From NCBI RefSeq assembly GCF_014522265.1, contig NZ_CP017024.1, forward strand, positions 62,001-126,000: 64,000 nt of DNA, in the 5' to 3' direction. The notes beneath the pieces were generated by a model. The model saw only the letters and a program-made list of their open reading frames with translations, was not told where the DNA came from and did not search any database. Position 1 is the stretch's first letter. The number at the start of each line of letters is the position of its first letter. Positions 18,408-27,407 of this stretch are shown piece by piece. Source of the DNA: Pseudomonas oryzihabitans. GTDB lineage: Bacteria > Pseudomonadota > Gammaproteobacteria > Pseudomonadales > Pseudomonadaceae. The translations under genes and the position numbers were made by a program.

Positions 18408-19540
18408 GCCGGCTGGACGTGGATGTCCTGATCATCGGCGGCGGCATCGTCGGCAGCAGCGCGGCGCTGTTCCTGGCCCAGGGCGGCCAGCGCGTCGCCC
18501 TGCTAGAGCGCAACTTCTGCGGCGCCCAGGCCAGTGGCGTCAACTATGGCGGGGTGCGCCGCCAGGGCCGCCCGCTGGTGCAGTTGCCACTGTCCAGTCG
18601 CGCCCATCAGCTCTGGGGCGGTCTGCAGGACCTGCTGGGTACCGATGGCGAATACCTCAGATCCGGCCACCTCAAGCTGGCCCGCAGCGACACCGACTTC
18701 GCCTCCCTGCAGGCCTATGCCCAGGCCAGCCAGGGTTTCGACCTCGATCTGCAACTGCTTGACCGGGGCGAACTGCGCCGACGCTTTCCCTGGGTCGGCG
18801 ACATCGCCGTGGGCGCCTCCTTCTGCCCGGAGGACGGCCACGCCAATCCACGGCTGGTCTCGCCGGCCTTCGCCCGGGCAGCCGCGCGTGCCGGCGCGCA
18901 GATTTTCGAGCGTACCGCCGTGACCGCCGTCGAGCACGACGGCCAGCGCTTCCAGCTCCGTACCGACAGCGGCCTGACCTTGAGCGCGCCCTGGCTGCTG
19001 AATTGCGCCGGCGCCTGGGCCGCGGAGCTGGCCGCCCGCTTCGGCGAGCCGGTCCCCCTCACCGCGGCCCATCCGGCCATGCTGGTGACCGAACCGCTGC
19101 CGCCCTTCATGACCGCCAGCACCGGCGTGGAAGGCGGCGGCATCTATGCCCGCCAGGTGGCGCGCGGCAATTGCGTGCTGGGCGGCGGGCGCGGTTTCGC
19201 CCTCGACGCCGATCGCGCCCGCCCCGGCCAGCTGGCCATCCTCGACATCCTCAGAAACGCCGCCGAACTCTATCCGGCTCTCACCGGTGCCCAGGCCATC
19301 CGCACCTGGAGCGGCGTCGAGGGCTATCTACCGGATCACCAGCCGGTGCTCGGCCCCAGTCTTACCACCCCCGGCCTGCTGCACGGCTTCGGCTTTGCCG
19401 GCGCGGGCTTCCAGATCGGGCCGGCGGCTGGCGAAGCCCTGGCCGAGTGCATCCTGCAGGGCGCGCCCCGGCACAGCCTGCAGGCCTTTTCCATCGCCCG
19501 TTTCCCTTCCCAGCCCAGGAGTTCCCAATCATGCGCCTGA
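18404..19540 (+). CDS. FAD-dependent amine/amino-acid oxidoreductase (DadA/HcnC-like)
   Basis: 378 aa. FAD motif DVLIIGGGIVGSSAALFLAQGG at the start (GxGxxG), NYGGVRRQGR near residue 50, and the C-terminal FAD-contact FGFAGAGFQIGPAAGEALAE. This is the substrate-oxidising subunit of the dehydrogenase trio. Substrate is unknown; a polyamine, opine or D-amino acid is inferred from the attached transporter. It overlaps the next gene by 10 bp. Confidence 0.9.
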   Translation: MSRLDVDVLIIGGGIVGSSAALFLAQGGQRVALLERNFCGAQASGVNYGGVRRQGRPLVQLPLSSRAHQLWGGLQDLLGTDGEYLRSGHLKLARSDTDFASLQAYAQASQGFDLDLQLLDRGELRRRFPWVGDIAVGASFCPEDGHANPRLVSPAFARAAARAGAQIFERTAVTAVEHDGQRFQLRTDSGLTLSAPWLLNCAGAWAAELAARFGEPVPLTAAHPAMLVTEPLPPFMTASTGVEGGGIYARQVARGNCVLGGGRGFALDADRARPGQLAILDILRNAAELYPALTGAQAIRTWSGVEGYLPDHQPVLGPSLTTPGLLHGFGFAGAGFQIGPAAGEALAECILQGAPRHSLQAFSIARFPSQPRSSQSCA

Positions 19541-20559
19541 CCCCCGCCCTGCTCGTGGCCCTCGCCGGCCTGCCCCTGGCCGCCGTGGCCGAACCGACGC
19601 TCTACCTCGGCATGAACGGCGGCACCATGGAGCGCCTCTATGCCGACAGCGTGCTGCCCGCCTTCGAAAAGGCGCACAACGTCAAGGTGGTGATCGTGCC
19701 CGGCACCTCGGCGGACATCCTCGCCAAGGTCCAGGCCAGTCCGCAGAAGCCGCCGATCCACGTGATGTTTCTCGACGACGGCATCATGTACCGCGCCATC
19801 GGCATGAATCTGTGCAGCCCGCTCAAGCCCAGCGCGAGCCTGGCGCAGATCCCCGACAAGGCCAAGATCAAGGACCAGGCGGCCGCCGTCAGCCTGGGCG
19901 TGACCGGTCTGGCCTACAACAGCCGGCTGTTCAAGGACAAGGGCTGGGCAGCGCCGACCTCCTGGGCGGACCTCGCCGATCCCAAGTACAAGGGCAAGGT
20001 GGTGTTCCAGTCGCTGTCCTCGTCGACCTTCGGGCTGCACGGTTTCCTGATGTTCAACCGCCTCAAGGGCGGCACCGAGCAGGACGTCGACCCCGGCTTC
20101 AAGGCCTGGCCCACCACCGTCGGCCCCAATGTGCTGGAGTACATCCCCAGTTCGGCCAAGCTCTCGGAGATGGTGCAGACCGACGAGGCGGCGCTGTTCC
20201 CGCTCACGCCCACCCAGGTCACCGCACTCAAGCTCAAGGGCATCCCGGTGGAATACGCGCCGCCCAAGGAAGGCGCCGTGGTGCTCAACGTCGCCGAATG
20301 CGTGACCGCCAACAACGACCAGCCGGAGCTGGCCCAGCAGCTGGCGGAATACCTGCTGACGCCCGAAGCCCAGGCGCCGGCGCTGGAACTGGGCGACCAG
20401 ATCCCGTCCAATCCCAACACCCCCACCACCGACAAGACCCGCGGCCAGGTGGACGCCATGCAGAACTACCTGAAGACCGCCGTGACCATCGACTGGGATG
20501 AGGTCAACAAGGTGCGGCCGCAGTGGAACGCCCGCTGGAACCGGCAGGTGGAGCGCTAG
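19531..20559 (+). CDS. Periplasmic substrate-binding protein (PotD-like)
   Basis: 342 aa with a cleavable signal peptide (MRLTPALLVALAGLPLAAVA, cut before EPTLYLG). Extracellular solute-binding family 1/PotD type: LGMNGGTMERLYADSVLPAFEKA, PGTSADILAKVQASPQKPPIHV, SWADLADPKYKGKV. ATG 19531 has CAGGAG 10 nt upstream and lies inside the end of the flavoprotein gene. It delivers the substrate to the two permeases. Having the binding protein at the end of the operon after the enzymes is unusual but coherent. Confidence 0.92.
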   Translation: MRLTPALLVALAGLPLAAVAEPTLYLGMNGGTMERLYADSVLPAFEKAHNVKVVIVPGTSADILAKVQASPQKPPIHVMFLDDGIMYRAIGMNLCSPLKPSASLAQIPDKAKIKDQAAAVSLGVTGLAYNSRLFKDKGWAAPTSWADLADPKYKGKVVFQSLSSSTFGLHGFLMFNRLKGGTEQDVDPGFKAWPTTVGPNVLEYIPSSAKLSEMVQTDEAALFPLTPTQVTALKLKGIPVEYAPPKEGAVVLNVAECVTANNDQPELAQQLAEYLLTPEAQAPALELGDQIPSNPNTPTTDKTRGQVDAMQNYLKTAVTIDWDEVNKVRPQWNARWNRQVER

Positions 20560-20661
20560 TCGCTCGAACAGCGCAAACGCACCGCTGGATGTCGACCCTG
20601 GACAACTCCGGTCCGAGGCGACCCCTCACCCTTGGCGGCTTCCATCACCAGGAGAGCCGCC

Positions 20662-21009
20662 ATGGCCAACCCGCCCATCACCGTTCTGCGCGATACCCAA
20701 CCCCTGCCCGTGGTCGATGCCTGCAAATGGGAGCGCATCGAGGGTGAGCCCCATACCGTCAACCTCAATGCCTACACCTCCGATGACGGCAGCAAGATCA
20801 TGGGCACCTGGATCTGCACCCCCGGCAAGTGGCGCGTCGACTACGTGAAGTGGGAGTACTGCCACTTCCAGGAGGGCTACTGCATCATCACCCCCGATGG
20901 CCAGGAACCCATTCACCTCAAGGCCGGCGACATCTTCGTCGTCGAACCCGGCATGAAGGGCACCTGGGAAGTGGTCGAGACGGTGCGCAAGTATTTCGTC
21001 TTCGCCTGA
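20662..21009 (+). CDS. Cupin-domain protein
   Basis: 115 aa small cupin (Cupin_3-like). ATG 20662 with AGGAG 8 nt upstream. Barrel motifs GTWICTPGKWRVDYVKWEYCHFQEGYCII and AGDIFVVEPGMKGTWEVVET are present; the metal-binding His set is reduced (one His, one Glu). Last gene of the operon from 14060. Such cupins accompany amine and opine catabolic clusters, but their reaction is not established. Confidence 0.85.
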   Translation: MANPPITVLRDTQPLPVVDACKWERIEGEPHTVNLNAYTSDDGSKIMGTWICTPGKWRVDYVKWEYCHFQEGYCIITPDGQEPIHLKAGDIFVVEPGMKGTWEVVETVRKYFVFA

Positions 21010-21047
21010 TCCCGCCAGGCCCCGGCACCGCTGCCGGGGCCCAGGCT

Positions 21048-22066
21048 TCAGCGCCCGTCGAAGCCGCGGAAGAAGCGCTCGGCGTTGTCGCTCAGGGTGT
21101 CCAGGTCGTACCCCCCTTCCTGCACGATCACCGTGGGCAGGCCCAGGGCCTTGATCCTTTCGCCCAGCACGCCGAATCCCGCCTGACTCACCGCCACCTT
21201 GGACTGCGGATCGTTTTCGTAGATGTCGAAGCCGAGGGACAGCACCAGCACGTCCGGCGCCCACAGCCGCAGCGCCGCCTCAGCCTCATCCAGCCGGGCG
21301 AAGAAGTCCGCCTCGGAGGCGCCGTGGGGCATCGGCAGATTGAGGTTGCAGCCCTCGCCTCGCCCGCTGCCGCGTTCATCGGCGAAACCGGCCACCACCG
21401 GATAGAAATTGGTCGGATCGCCATGGATCGACAGGTAGCAGACGTCGTCCCGGTCATAGAAGATTTCCTGGATACCCTGGCCGTGGTGCATGTCGGTATC
21501 CAGGATGGCGACCCGAGCGAAGCGCGCGCGCAACTCCTGGGCCGCGATGGCGGCGCCATTCAGGTAGCAGAAGCCACCGGCCGCTTCGGCGCGGGCATGG
21601 TGCCCGGTGGGCGACAGAGGGCATAGGCGGCTGGCGCGCCGTCCCGCACGCAGCGCGCCGCGGCGACCGCGCTCTGGGCGGAGCCATAGACGGCGGCCCA
21701 GGTCTGGGCGCCGATCGGGCAACTGCCGTCCGCCAGGTAGCGGGCGGTCTGGCCGAGGATGCCACGCAGCGGGTTGTTCTCGCGGACATAGATGTTCGAC
21801 ATCACCTCGTCACCCCAGTCCTCGGGCACCTGGTGCCAGTCGCGATAGGCATTCTCCAGGTAGGTCACATAGGCCTCGCCGTGCACGGCATGCAGCGGCG
21901 CGCGGCCGTGATCCGCCGGCTGTTCGAGGGGATAGCCCAGCCGCTCCACCGCGGCCAGCAGGGCGTCGAGGCGGGCCGGCACCTCCTGGGGGGTGCGCAT
22001 CTGGCCACGGGACAGGTAGCTGCGCGGATGATGCAGGCGCTGATCGGGATGGAAAAAGGTCTTCAT
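21048..22066 (-). pseudogene. Histone-deacetylase/acetylpolyamine amidohydrolase family protein, frameshifted
   Basis: Zn-dependent deacetylase that removes acetyl groups from acetylpolyamines or similar amides. ATG 22066 with AGGAG upstream and one base after the stop of the M20 gene. The N-terminal frame runs to CRPPG; the C-terminal frame then begins HHARAEAAGGFCYLNGA and carries DTDMHHGQG and QEGGYDLDTL. One base is missing around 21602 (a GG in the plus strand reduced to G), exactly within the catalytic His-His motif. Restoring it gives an intact 339-aa protein. Either a recent inactivation or a sequencing slip. Confidence 0.85.
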
Positions 22067-22067
22067 G

Positions 22068-23297
22068 TCATCTCTCCTGATGGCCCGCGCGGGCCAGCAC
22101 GGCATTGAACAGGACGTCGGCGCCGCGGCGGACGTCATCGAAACTGGCCGATTCGGCCTCGTTGTGGCTCAGCCCGCCGGCACAGGGGATGAAGATCATC
22201 GCCGTGGGGCAGTGCCTGGCCAGGTGGATGGCGTCGTGACCGGCGCCGCTGATGATGTCGCGGTGGGGATAGCCCAGCGCCCGGACCGCGTCGCGCACGG
22301 CGCCGACGCAGTCGGCGGCGAAGGGGGTAGCAGGGCTCAGCCAGTGCCGCTGGACATCCAGCGACAAGCCGCGAGCGTCGGCCACGGCGGCCAGGCATTC
22401 GCGTGCGGCGGTTTCCAGCGCTGCCAGGGTCTGGTCCTGGGGGTGACGCAGGTCCAGGGTGAAGTGCACCTCGCCGGCGATGGTGTTGCGCGAGGAGCGC
22501 GCCACGTCCAGTTGCCCCACGGTGACCAGTCCGTCGCCGAAGCGAGAAGCGAGATCCTCCAGCGCCGCCAGCATCCGGCCGACGCCGAACAGGGCATCCC
22601 GGCGCCTGGCCATGGGGGTGGTGCCGGCGTGGGCCGCGGTGCCGCGCACGCACACGTCGAGCCAGCAGATCGCCTGGCCCCCGGTGACCACGCCCACGGC
22701 CAGGCGTTCGTCTTCGAGCACCGGGCCCTGCTCGATATGGGCCTCGAAATAGCTATCGAAGGCCCGCCCCAACGGCTGGTCGCCGGCATAGCCGGTGCGT
22801 TCCAGACTCGTGGCCACGGAGATGCCGTCACGGTCGCAGGTCGCCAGGGCCTCGGCCAGGGGCAACTGCCCGGTGAAGACCGCGGAACCCAGCATGGCCG
22901 GCGTGAAGCGAGCACCCTCCTCGTTGGTCCAGACGGCGAGTTCCAGGGGTCGGTCGGTCTGGATGTCCGCGTCGTTCAGACTGCGCATCACCTCCAGCGC
23001 GGCGAGCACGCCATAGACGCCATCGAAGCGCCCGCCCTTGGGTTGGGTGTCCAGATGGCTGCCCATGACCACCGGCGTGGCCTGGTCATCAAGCCCCGGA
23101 CGACGGGCGAACAAGTTGCCGATGGGGTCCACCGTCAGGCTGAGGCCGGCGGCCACGCACCACTGGCTGAACAGCGCCCGCCCCTGGCGATCTTCTTCGC
23201 TCAGGGCCAGGCGACTGCTGCCCCCGGCCTCGCCCGGGCCGACCTCGGCCATGGCGGCCAGACTCTGCCAGAGGCGCTCACCATCAACTTTATACAT
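22068..23297 (-). CDS. M20-family Zn-dependent amidohydrolase (N-carbamoyl amino acid / allantoate type)
   Basis: 409 aa. ATG 23297 (MYKVDGERLW) is preceded by AAGGA; a longer frame starts at 23330. Metal ligands are visible in GSHLDTQPKGGRFDGVYGVL, TNEEGARFTPAMLGS, FEAHIEQGPVLE and SGAGHDAIHLA. That set is typical of AmaB/HyuC/AllC enzymes, which hydrolyse N-carbamoyl or ureido groups. It lies between an MFS transporter and the deacetylase-like gene, one operon transcribed away from lysR. Confidence 0.9.
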   Translation of the reverse strand: MYKVDGERLWQSLAAMAEVGPGEAGGSSRLALSEEDRQGRALFSQWCVAAGLSLTVDPIGNLFARRPGLDDQATPVVMGSHLDTQPKGGRFDGVYGVLAALEVMRSLNDADIQTDRPLELAVWTNEEGARFTPAMLGSAVFTGQLPLAEALATCDRDGISVATSLERTGYAGDQPLGRAFDSYFEAHIEQGPVLEDERLAVGVVTGGQAICWLDVCVRGTAAHAGTTPMARRRDALFGVGRMLAALEDLASRFGDGLVTVGQLDVARSSRNTIAGEVHFTLDLRHPQDQTLAALETAARECLAAVADARGLSLDVQRHWLSPATPFAADCVGAVRDAVRALGYPHRDIISGAGHDAIHLARHCPTAMIFIPCAGGLSHNEAESASFDDVRRGADVLFNAVLARAGHQER

Positions 23298-23313
23298 GAG
23301 GGATTCCTTGTGC

Positions 23314-24609
23314 TCAGGCGGGAGAGACATGGGCGGTGGCCTCCCGGCGGCGCGCCAGGGCCGCCACGCACAGCAGCGACAGGCCGGCCAGCAGGGAGTA
23401 GAAGACCGCCAGCGGCCACCACTCGCCCGTGAAGCGATGGGCCAGCAGGGTGCCGACCATGGGGGTCAGGCCACCGGCAATGGCGCCACAGACCTGGTAG
23501 GCCATGGAGATGGCGGTGTAGCGCACCCGGGTAGCGAAGACGCCACTGACGAAGCCGGCGATCACCGCATAGAAGGACGCCATGCAGGCGGCCGCCAGGG
23601 CGATTCCCAGCACGATCAGCGGCGCCGAGCCGGTCTTGACCAGCACGAACATCGGATAGGGCGAGGCCATGGCCAGGGCCGCGATCAACAGCAGGAAACG
23701 TGCGCTGCCCATACGCTCGGCGAGCAGCGCGGCCAGCGGCTGGACCAGGAACTGGATAAGGGCGACGAACAGCAGGCAATCAAGGATCAGCGAGCGCGAC
23801 AACTCCAGCACCTGGGTGGTGTAGCTGAGCATGAAGGTGTTGGTGAAATAGACCCCGGCGATGCCCAGGGTATTGGCGCCGATGCACAGCAGCAGCGGAC
23901 GCCAGGCGGTACGCAGCACTTCGGCCGCCGGCGCCTTGGCCGTTTCCTGGCGCTCCTTCATCTCGGCGAATTCGGGGGACTCGTCCACGCCCAGGCGGAT
24001 GGCCAGGCCGACCACCAGCAGCAGCGCGCTGGCCAGGAACGGCAGGCGCCAGCCCCAGTCGAGCAGATCATCTTCCGGCAGGCTGGTGACGCTACGAAAG
24101 GCGATGATCGACAGGATCAGGCCGGCCGGGCTGCCCCACTGGGCGAAGGAGGCGAAAAAGGTCCGTCGACCGGCCGGTGCATGCTCGCCGGCCATCAGCA
24201 CGGCGCCGCCCCATTCGCCACCCACGGCGATGCCCTGCACCACCCGCAGCAGGATCAGCAGGATCGGCGCCCAGACGCCGGCCTGACTGTAGGTGGGTAG
24301 CACGCCGATGAGCACGGTGACCACGCCCATCATCAGCAGGGTGACGATCAGGGATTTCTTGCGGCCGATGCGGTCGCCGATATGGCCGAAGACCAGGCCA
24401 CCCAATGGCCGGGCGAAGAACCCCACGGCGAAGGTGCCGAAGGCGGCCAGGGTGCTCAGCAAGCGGTCTTCGGAGGGAAAGAACAGCTGGCCGAAGACCA
24501 GCGCGGCGGCGGTGGCGAAGATGTAGTAGTCGTACCACTCGATGGTGGTACCCACGAAGGCAGCGGCGGCGGCGCGCCTGGGTTGGCGACGCGGTGAGGT
24601 GGACGGCAT
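23314..24609 (-). CDS. MFS transporter, metabolite:H+ symporter family
   Basis: 431 aa with 12 helices. ATG 24609 (MPSTSPRRQPRRA) with AGGAGC upstream. Family signatures: FVGTTIEWYDYYIFATAAAL in helix 1, GHIGDRIGRKKSL after helix 2, and LRVVQGIAVGGEWGGAV in helix 4, the shikimate/alpha-ketoglutarate/proline-betaine symporter group. First gene of the operon with the amidohydrolase; probably imports its substrate. Confidence 0.92.
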   Translation of the reverse strand: MPSTSPRRQPRRAAAAAFVGTTIEWYDYYIFATAAALVFGQLFFPSEDRLLSTLAAFGTFAVGFFARPLGGLVFGHIGDRIGRKKSLIVTLLMMGVVTVLIGVLPTYSQAGVWAPILLILLRVVQGIAVGGEWGGAVLMAGEHAPAGRRTFFASFAQWGSPAGLILSIIAFRSVTSLPEDDLLDWGWRLPFLASALLLVVGLAIRLGVDESPEFAEMKERQETAKAPAAEVLRTAWRPLLLCIGANTLGIAGVYFTNTFMLSYTTQVLELSRSLILDCLLFVALIQFLVQPLAALLAERMGSARFLLLIAALAMASPYPMFVLVKTGSAPLIVLGIALAAACMASFYAVIAGFVSGVFATRVRYTAISMAYQVCGAIAGGLTPMVGTLLAHRFTGEWWPLAVFYSLLAGLSLLCVAALARRREATAHVSPA

Positions 24610-24810
24610 GCAGGGTGCTCCTATCGACTGCCGGAAAAGGAAGCGGCGCGGCGGATCAACGGCCGGACGCACGGAGAGCGATGGGCAGGGGCGATCAGGG
24701 AGACATGGACGCAGCACTCCTGGGGGTATCGTTCTTGTTGGGCAGGAGAGAGAGAAGAATGCAGGAGCGTTCTAGGGCGCCTTGACGTCGTTATCCCTTG
24801 GCGGGCTAAG

Positions 24811-24847
24811 ATTAGTCAATTTTCTAATTCTTATACCTATCTATAAG
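24811..24847. promoter_or_regulatory. LysR-type box and inverted repeat before the lysR start
   Basis: ATTAG-N8-CTAAT (24811-24828) has the T-N11-A form of a LysR binding box. Directly after it CTTATA-N6-TATAAG (24830-24847) ends one base before the ATG at 24849. The region serves the divergent MFS operon and lysR itself. Confidence 0.5.
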
Positions 24848-24848
24848 C

Positions 24849-25835
24849 ATGGCTAATAATCAGGATGAACCGCTCTCCCCCGCGCCCTTGCCAGACGGCC
24901 GGCGCTTTCTCAACGATCGGCTGGACTGGAATCTCCTGCGCACCTATCTGGTGATCGTTCAGGAGGGCAGCGTGAGTCGTGCGGCCGCGCGGCTGCACCT
25001 GACTCAGCCAGCCGTCAGCCAGGCCCTCAAGCGGCTGGAGGAACAACTCGATTGTGGGCTGATCATTCGCCGGGGGCCGCGCTTCGCCCTCACCGAGGCC
25101 GGCGAAGAGGTGGCCCGCATCGCCAGCGACCTCTATGGCAACGTCTCCCGCCTCGGCGCTGCGCTGGAGCGCTCAACGGAAACCGTGGTGGGCAAGGTGC
25201 GGATGCTCACCATCAGCCGCATCCAGTCGCGCTGCTACGACGACTTCCTCGCCGACTTCCACCGCCGCTTTCCGCGGGTGGAACTGGAGATCGACGTGAT
25301 GCGCAGCTCGGACATCATCAGCTCCCTGCTGCAGAAGACCGCGACCCTGGGCCTCGCCCTCTGCCGTATTCCTCAGCCAAAACTGGAGCAACGGGTGCTG
25401 TTGCAGCAGCGCTATGCCTTTTTCTGCGGACGTCGCCATCCCCTGTTCGGACGCAGTGACCTGTCGCTGGCCGATCTGCAGGGCGAGAACTTCGTCAGTT
25501 TCACCAGCGACCAGATTGGCGGCAGCCTCTCGCCGCTCACCATCTTTCGCGATCAGCAGGGCTTCACCGGACGGATCGTCGCTTCCTCACCCAGCCTCGA
25601 AGAAATCCGCCGCCTGGTCGGCGCCGGTTACGGCATCGGCTGTCTGCCCCAGCATGTAGTGGCCGATGACGTGGCCGCCGGCGAACTCTGGCGACTGCCG
25701 CCTGGCGAAGGCGTGGCCGATGTCGACGTGCACCTGCTCTGGCACCGCGAGCAGCGCATGACCCAGGCGGAAACGGCGCTGCTGGAAGGCTTCCAGCATC
25801 TGCTGGCGACCACCGAGGTGGCCGCGCGGCTCTAG
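24849..25835 (+). CDS. LysR-family transcriptional regulator
   Basis: 328 aa. HTH DWNLLRTYLVIVQEGSVSRAAARLHLTQPAVSQALKRLEEQL, then a PBP2 effector domain. An extra N-terminal stretch of about 25 residues precedes the HTH. Divergent from the MFS-amidohydrolase-deacetylase operon and likely its regulator. Confidence 0.93.
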   Translation: MANNQDEPLSPAPLPDGRRFLNDRLDWNLLRTYLVIVQEGSVSRAAARLHLTQPAVSQALKRLEEQLDCGLIIRRGPRFALTEAGEEVARIASDLYGNVSRLGAALERSTETVVGKVRMLTISRIQSRCYDDFLADFHRRFPRVELEIDVMRSSDIISSLLQKTATLGLALCRIPQPKLEQRVLLQQRYAFFCGRRHPLFGRSDLSLADLQGENFVSFTSDQIGGSLSPLTIFRDQQGFTGRIVASSPSLEEIRRLVGAGYGIGCLPQHVVADDVAAGELWRLPPGEGVADVDVHLLWHREQRMTQAETALLEGFQHLLATTEVAARL

Positions 25836-25907
25836 GGCGCTTTCACTCGGTCCACGGGAAGGGTCTTGCTATGCTGATCCGTTGGATATCCCTGCTAAGG
25901 AGCTCCC

Positions 25908-26768
25908 ATGGATCCCTACCCTCGCCCAGGCACCTGGCGCGAGCGCCTGTACATCATCATCTTCCACACCTACACCCCGGCCGGAAGACTCTTCGACACC
26001 CTGCTGCTGGCGGTCATCATGGCCAGCCTGGGCGTGGTGATGCTGGACAGCATCCAGGCCATCCATCTGCGCTACGGCAGCTGGCTCTATGGGCTGGAAT
26101 GGATCTTTACCGGTCTCTTCGCGATCGAATACCTGCTGCGGGTGATCTGCGCGCCCCGGCCACGCCAGTACGTCACCAGTTTCTATGGCTTCATCGATTT
26201 GCTGGCCGTGCTGCCGGCCTTTATCGCCCTGCTGATGCCCGATGCCCAGTATTTCCTCGTCATCCGGGTGCTGCGGATGATGCGGGTGTTCCGCGTGCTC
26301 AAGCTAACGCCCTACCTGAGCCAGGCAGATTTCCTGATGGTGGCGCTGAGCAGCAGCCGGCAGAAGATCACCGTCTTCCTGCTGGCCATCTGCACCCTGG
26401 TGACCATGTTCGGCACCTTCATGTACGTCATCGAAGGACCGGCCAACGGCTTTACCAGCATCCCGCGCAGCATCTACTGGGCGGTGGTGACCCTGACCAC
26501 CGTGGGCTTCGGCGACATGGTGCCCAAGACGGCGCTGGGCCAGACCCTGGCGGGCATGATCATGATCACCGGTTATTCGATCATCGCCGTGCCCACCGGC
26601 ATCTTTACCGCGGAGCTGGCCAACGCCATGCGCAGCGCCACGCTACAGCGCGACTGTCCACGCTGCCAGAAGCCTACCCACGAGCCCGACTCCTCCTTTT
26701 GCAATCGCTGCGGCAATCCGCTGTTCCCTCCTACTGAGAAGAGCCAGCCGGAGGAGTCGGCCCACTAG
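25908..26768 (+). CDS. Voltage-gated-type K+ channel with C-terminal zinc ribbon
   Basis: 286 aa, six-helix ion-transport protein. S4 voltage sensor with Arg120, 123, 126, 129 and Lys132 at every third position (IRVLRMMRVFRVLKL). K+ selectivity filter TTVGFGD (residues 197-203) between pore helix and S6. After S6 the protein ends in a four-Cys zinc ribbon (CPRC at 250-253 and CNRC at 265-268) in place of the usual RCK domain. Expected to form a tetramer in the inner membrane. Regulation of gating by the ribbon is an inference. Confidence 0.92.
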   Translation: MDPYPRPGTWRERLYIIIFHTYTPAGRLFDTLLLAVIMASLGVVMLDSIQAIHLRYGSWLYGLEWIFTGLFAIEYLLRVICAPRPRQYVTSFYGFIDLLAVLPAFIALLMPDAQYFLVIRVLRMMRVFRVLKLTPYLSQADFLMVALSSSRQKITVFLLAICTLVTMFGTFMYVIEGPANGFTSIPRSIYWAVVTLTTVGFGDMVPKTALGQTLAGMIMITGYSIIAVPTGIFTAELANAMRSATLQRDCPRCQKPTHEPDSSFCNRCGNPLFPPTEKSQPEESAH

Positions 26769-26783
26769 GCCGGACGCTGCGTC

Positions 26784-27407
26784 TCAGGGCGTGGCGTCGC
26801 TGGCATAGCAGGCCCAGGCCGGGCGCGTGGCCAGACGTTCGAGATAGGCCGCGATTGCCGGCGTCGCGAAGCGCTCGATCGGAGTGCACCGCCAGCGGTG
26901 CAGCGACAGGCCGAGGGCGATGTCGGCCAGGCTGAAGTGTTCGCCGGCCACATAGGGGCCGTGCTGCGCCAGGTGCGCTTCCAGAATGGCGATGCGCCCG
27001 TTCCAGGCGGCGACACCTTGCGCCAGGCGCTGCGGATCGGGCTGCGGCGGCTGCTGCTTCACCAGGGCCAGATAGGCGTAGCTCCAGGCCGGATTGAGTT
27101 CGCAGGCCTGCCAGTCCAGCCACTGATCGACCCGCGCCCGGGCGCGCGGCGCGGTGGGATACAACGCTTCGCCACCATGGGCATTGGCCAGGTAGCGCAG
27201 GATGCTGTTGGATTCCCAGAGCACGAAGTCGCCATCCAGTAGGACCGGGATCTGGCCATTGGGATTCCACTGCAGGTACTCGGCGGATTGCGCCGAGCGA
27301 AAGCCGGCGCCCCAGTCCTCGCGCTCATAGCCCAGGCCCAGTTCGTCGAGGCACCAGAGCGCCTTGCGGACGTTGATCGAAGAGACGCGACCGAGAATTT
27401 TCAGCAT
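26784..27407 (-). CDS. Glutathione S-transferase family protein
   Basis: 207 aa. ATG 27407 (MLKILGRVSSINVRKALW). N-terminal thioredoxin fold with an S-x-N active-site start (SSIN), the cis-Pro in NPNGQIPVL and the E-S glutathione contact LWESNSILRYLA; all-alpha C-terminal domain with the N-capping box FSLADIALGL. Overlaps the stop of the PfpI-like gene by 7 bp, so the two are translationally coupled. Confidence 0.92.
   Translation of the reverse strand: MLKILGRVSSINVRKALWCLDELGLGYEREDWGAGFRSAQSAEYLQWNPNGQIPVLLDGDFVLWESNSILRYLANAHGGEALYPTAPRARARVDQWLDWQACELNPAWSYAYLALVKQQPPQPDPQRLAQGVAAWNGRIAILEAHLAQHGPYVAGEHFSLADIALGLSLHRWRCTPIERFATPAIAAYLERLATRPAWACYASDATP

Noticed and set aside
16738-19540. 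hcnABC hydrogen cyanide synthase
   Set aside because: Subunit order and FeS motifs match, but the flavoprotein is shorter than HcnC and the operon carries a PotABCD-type transporter and cupin, which hcn operons lack. An amine/opine dehydrogenase is more likely.
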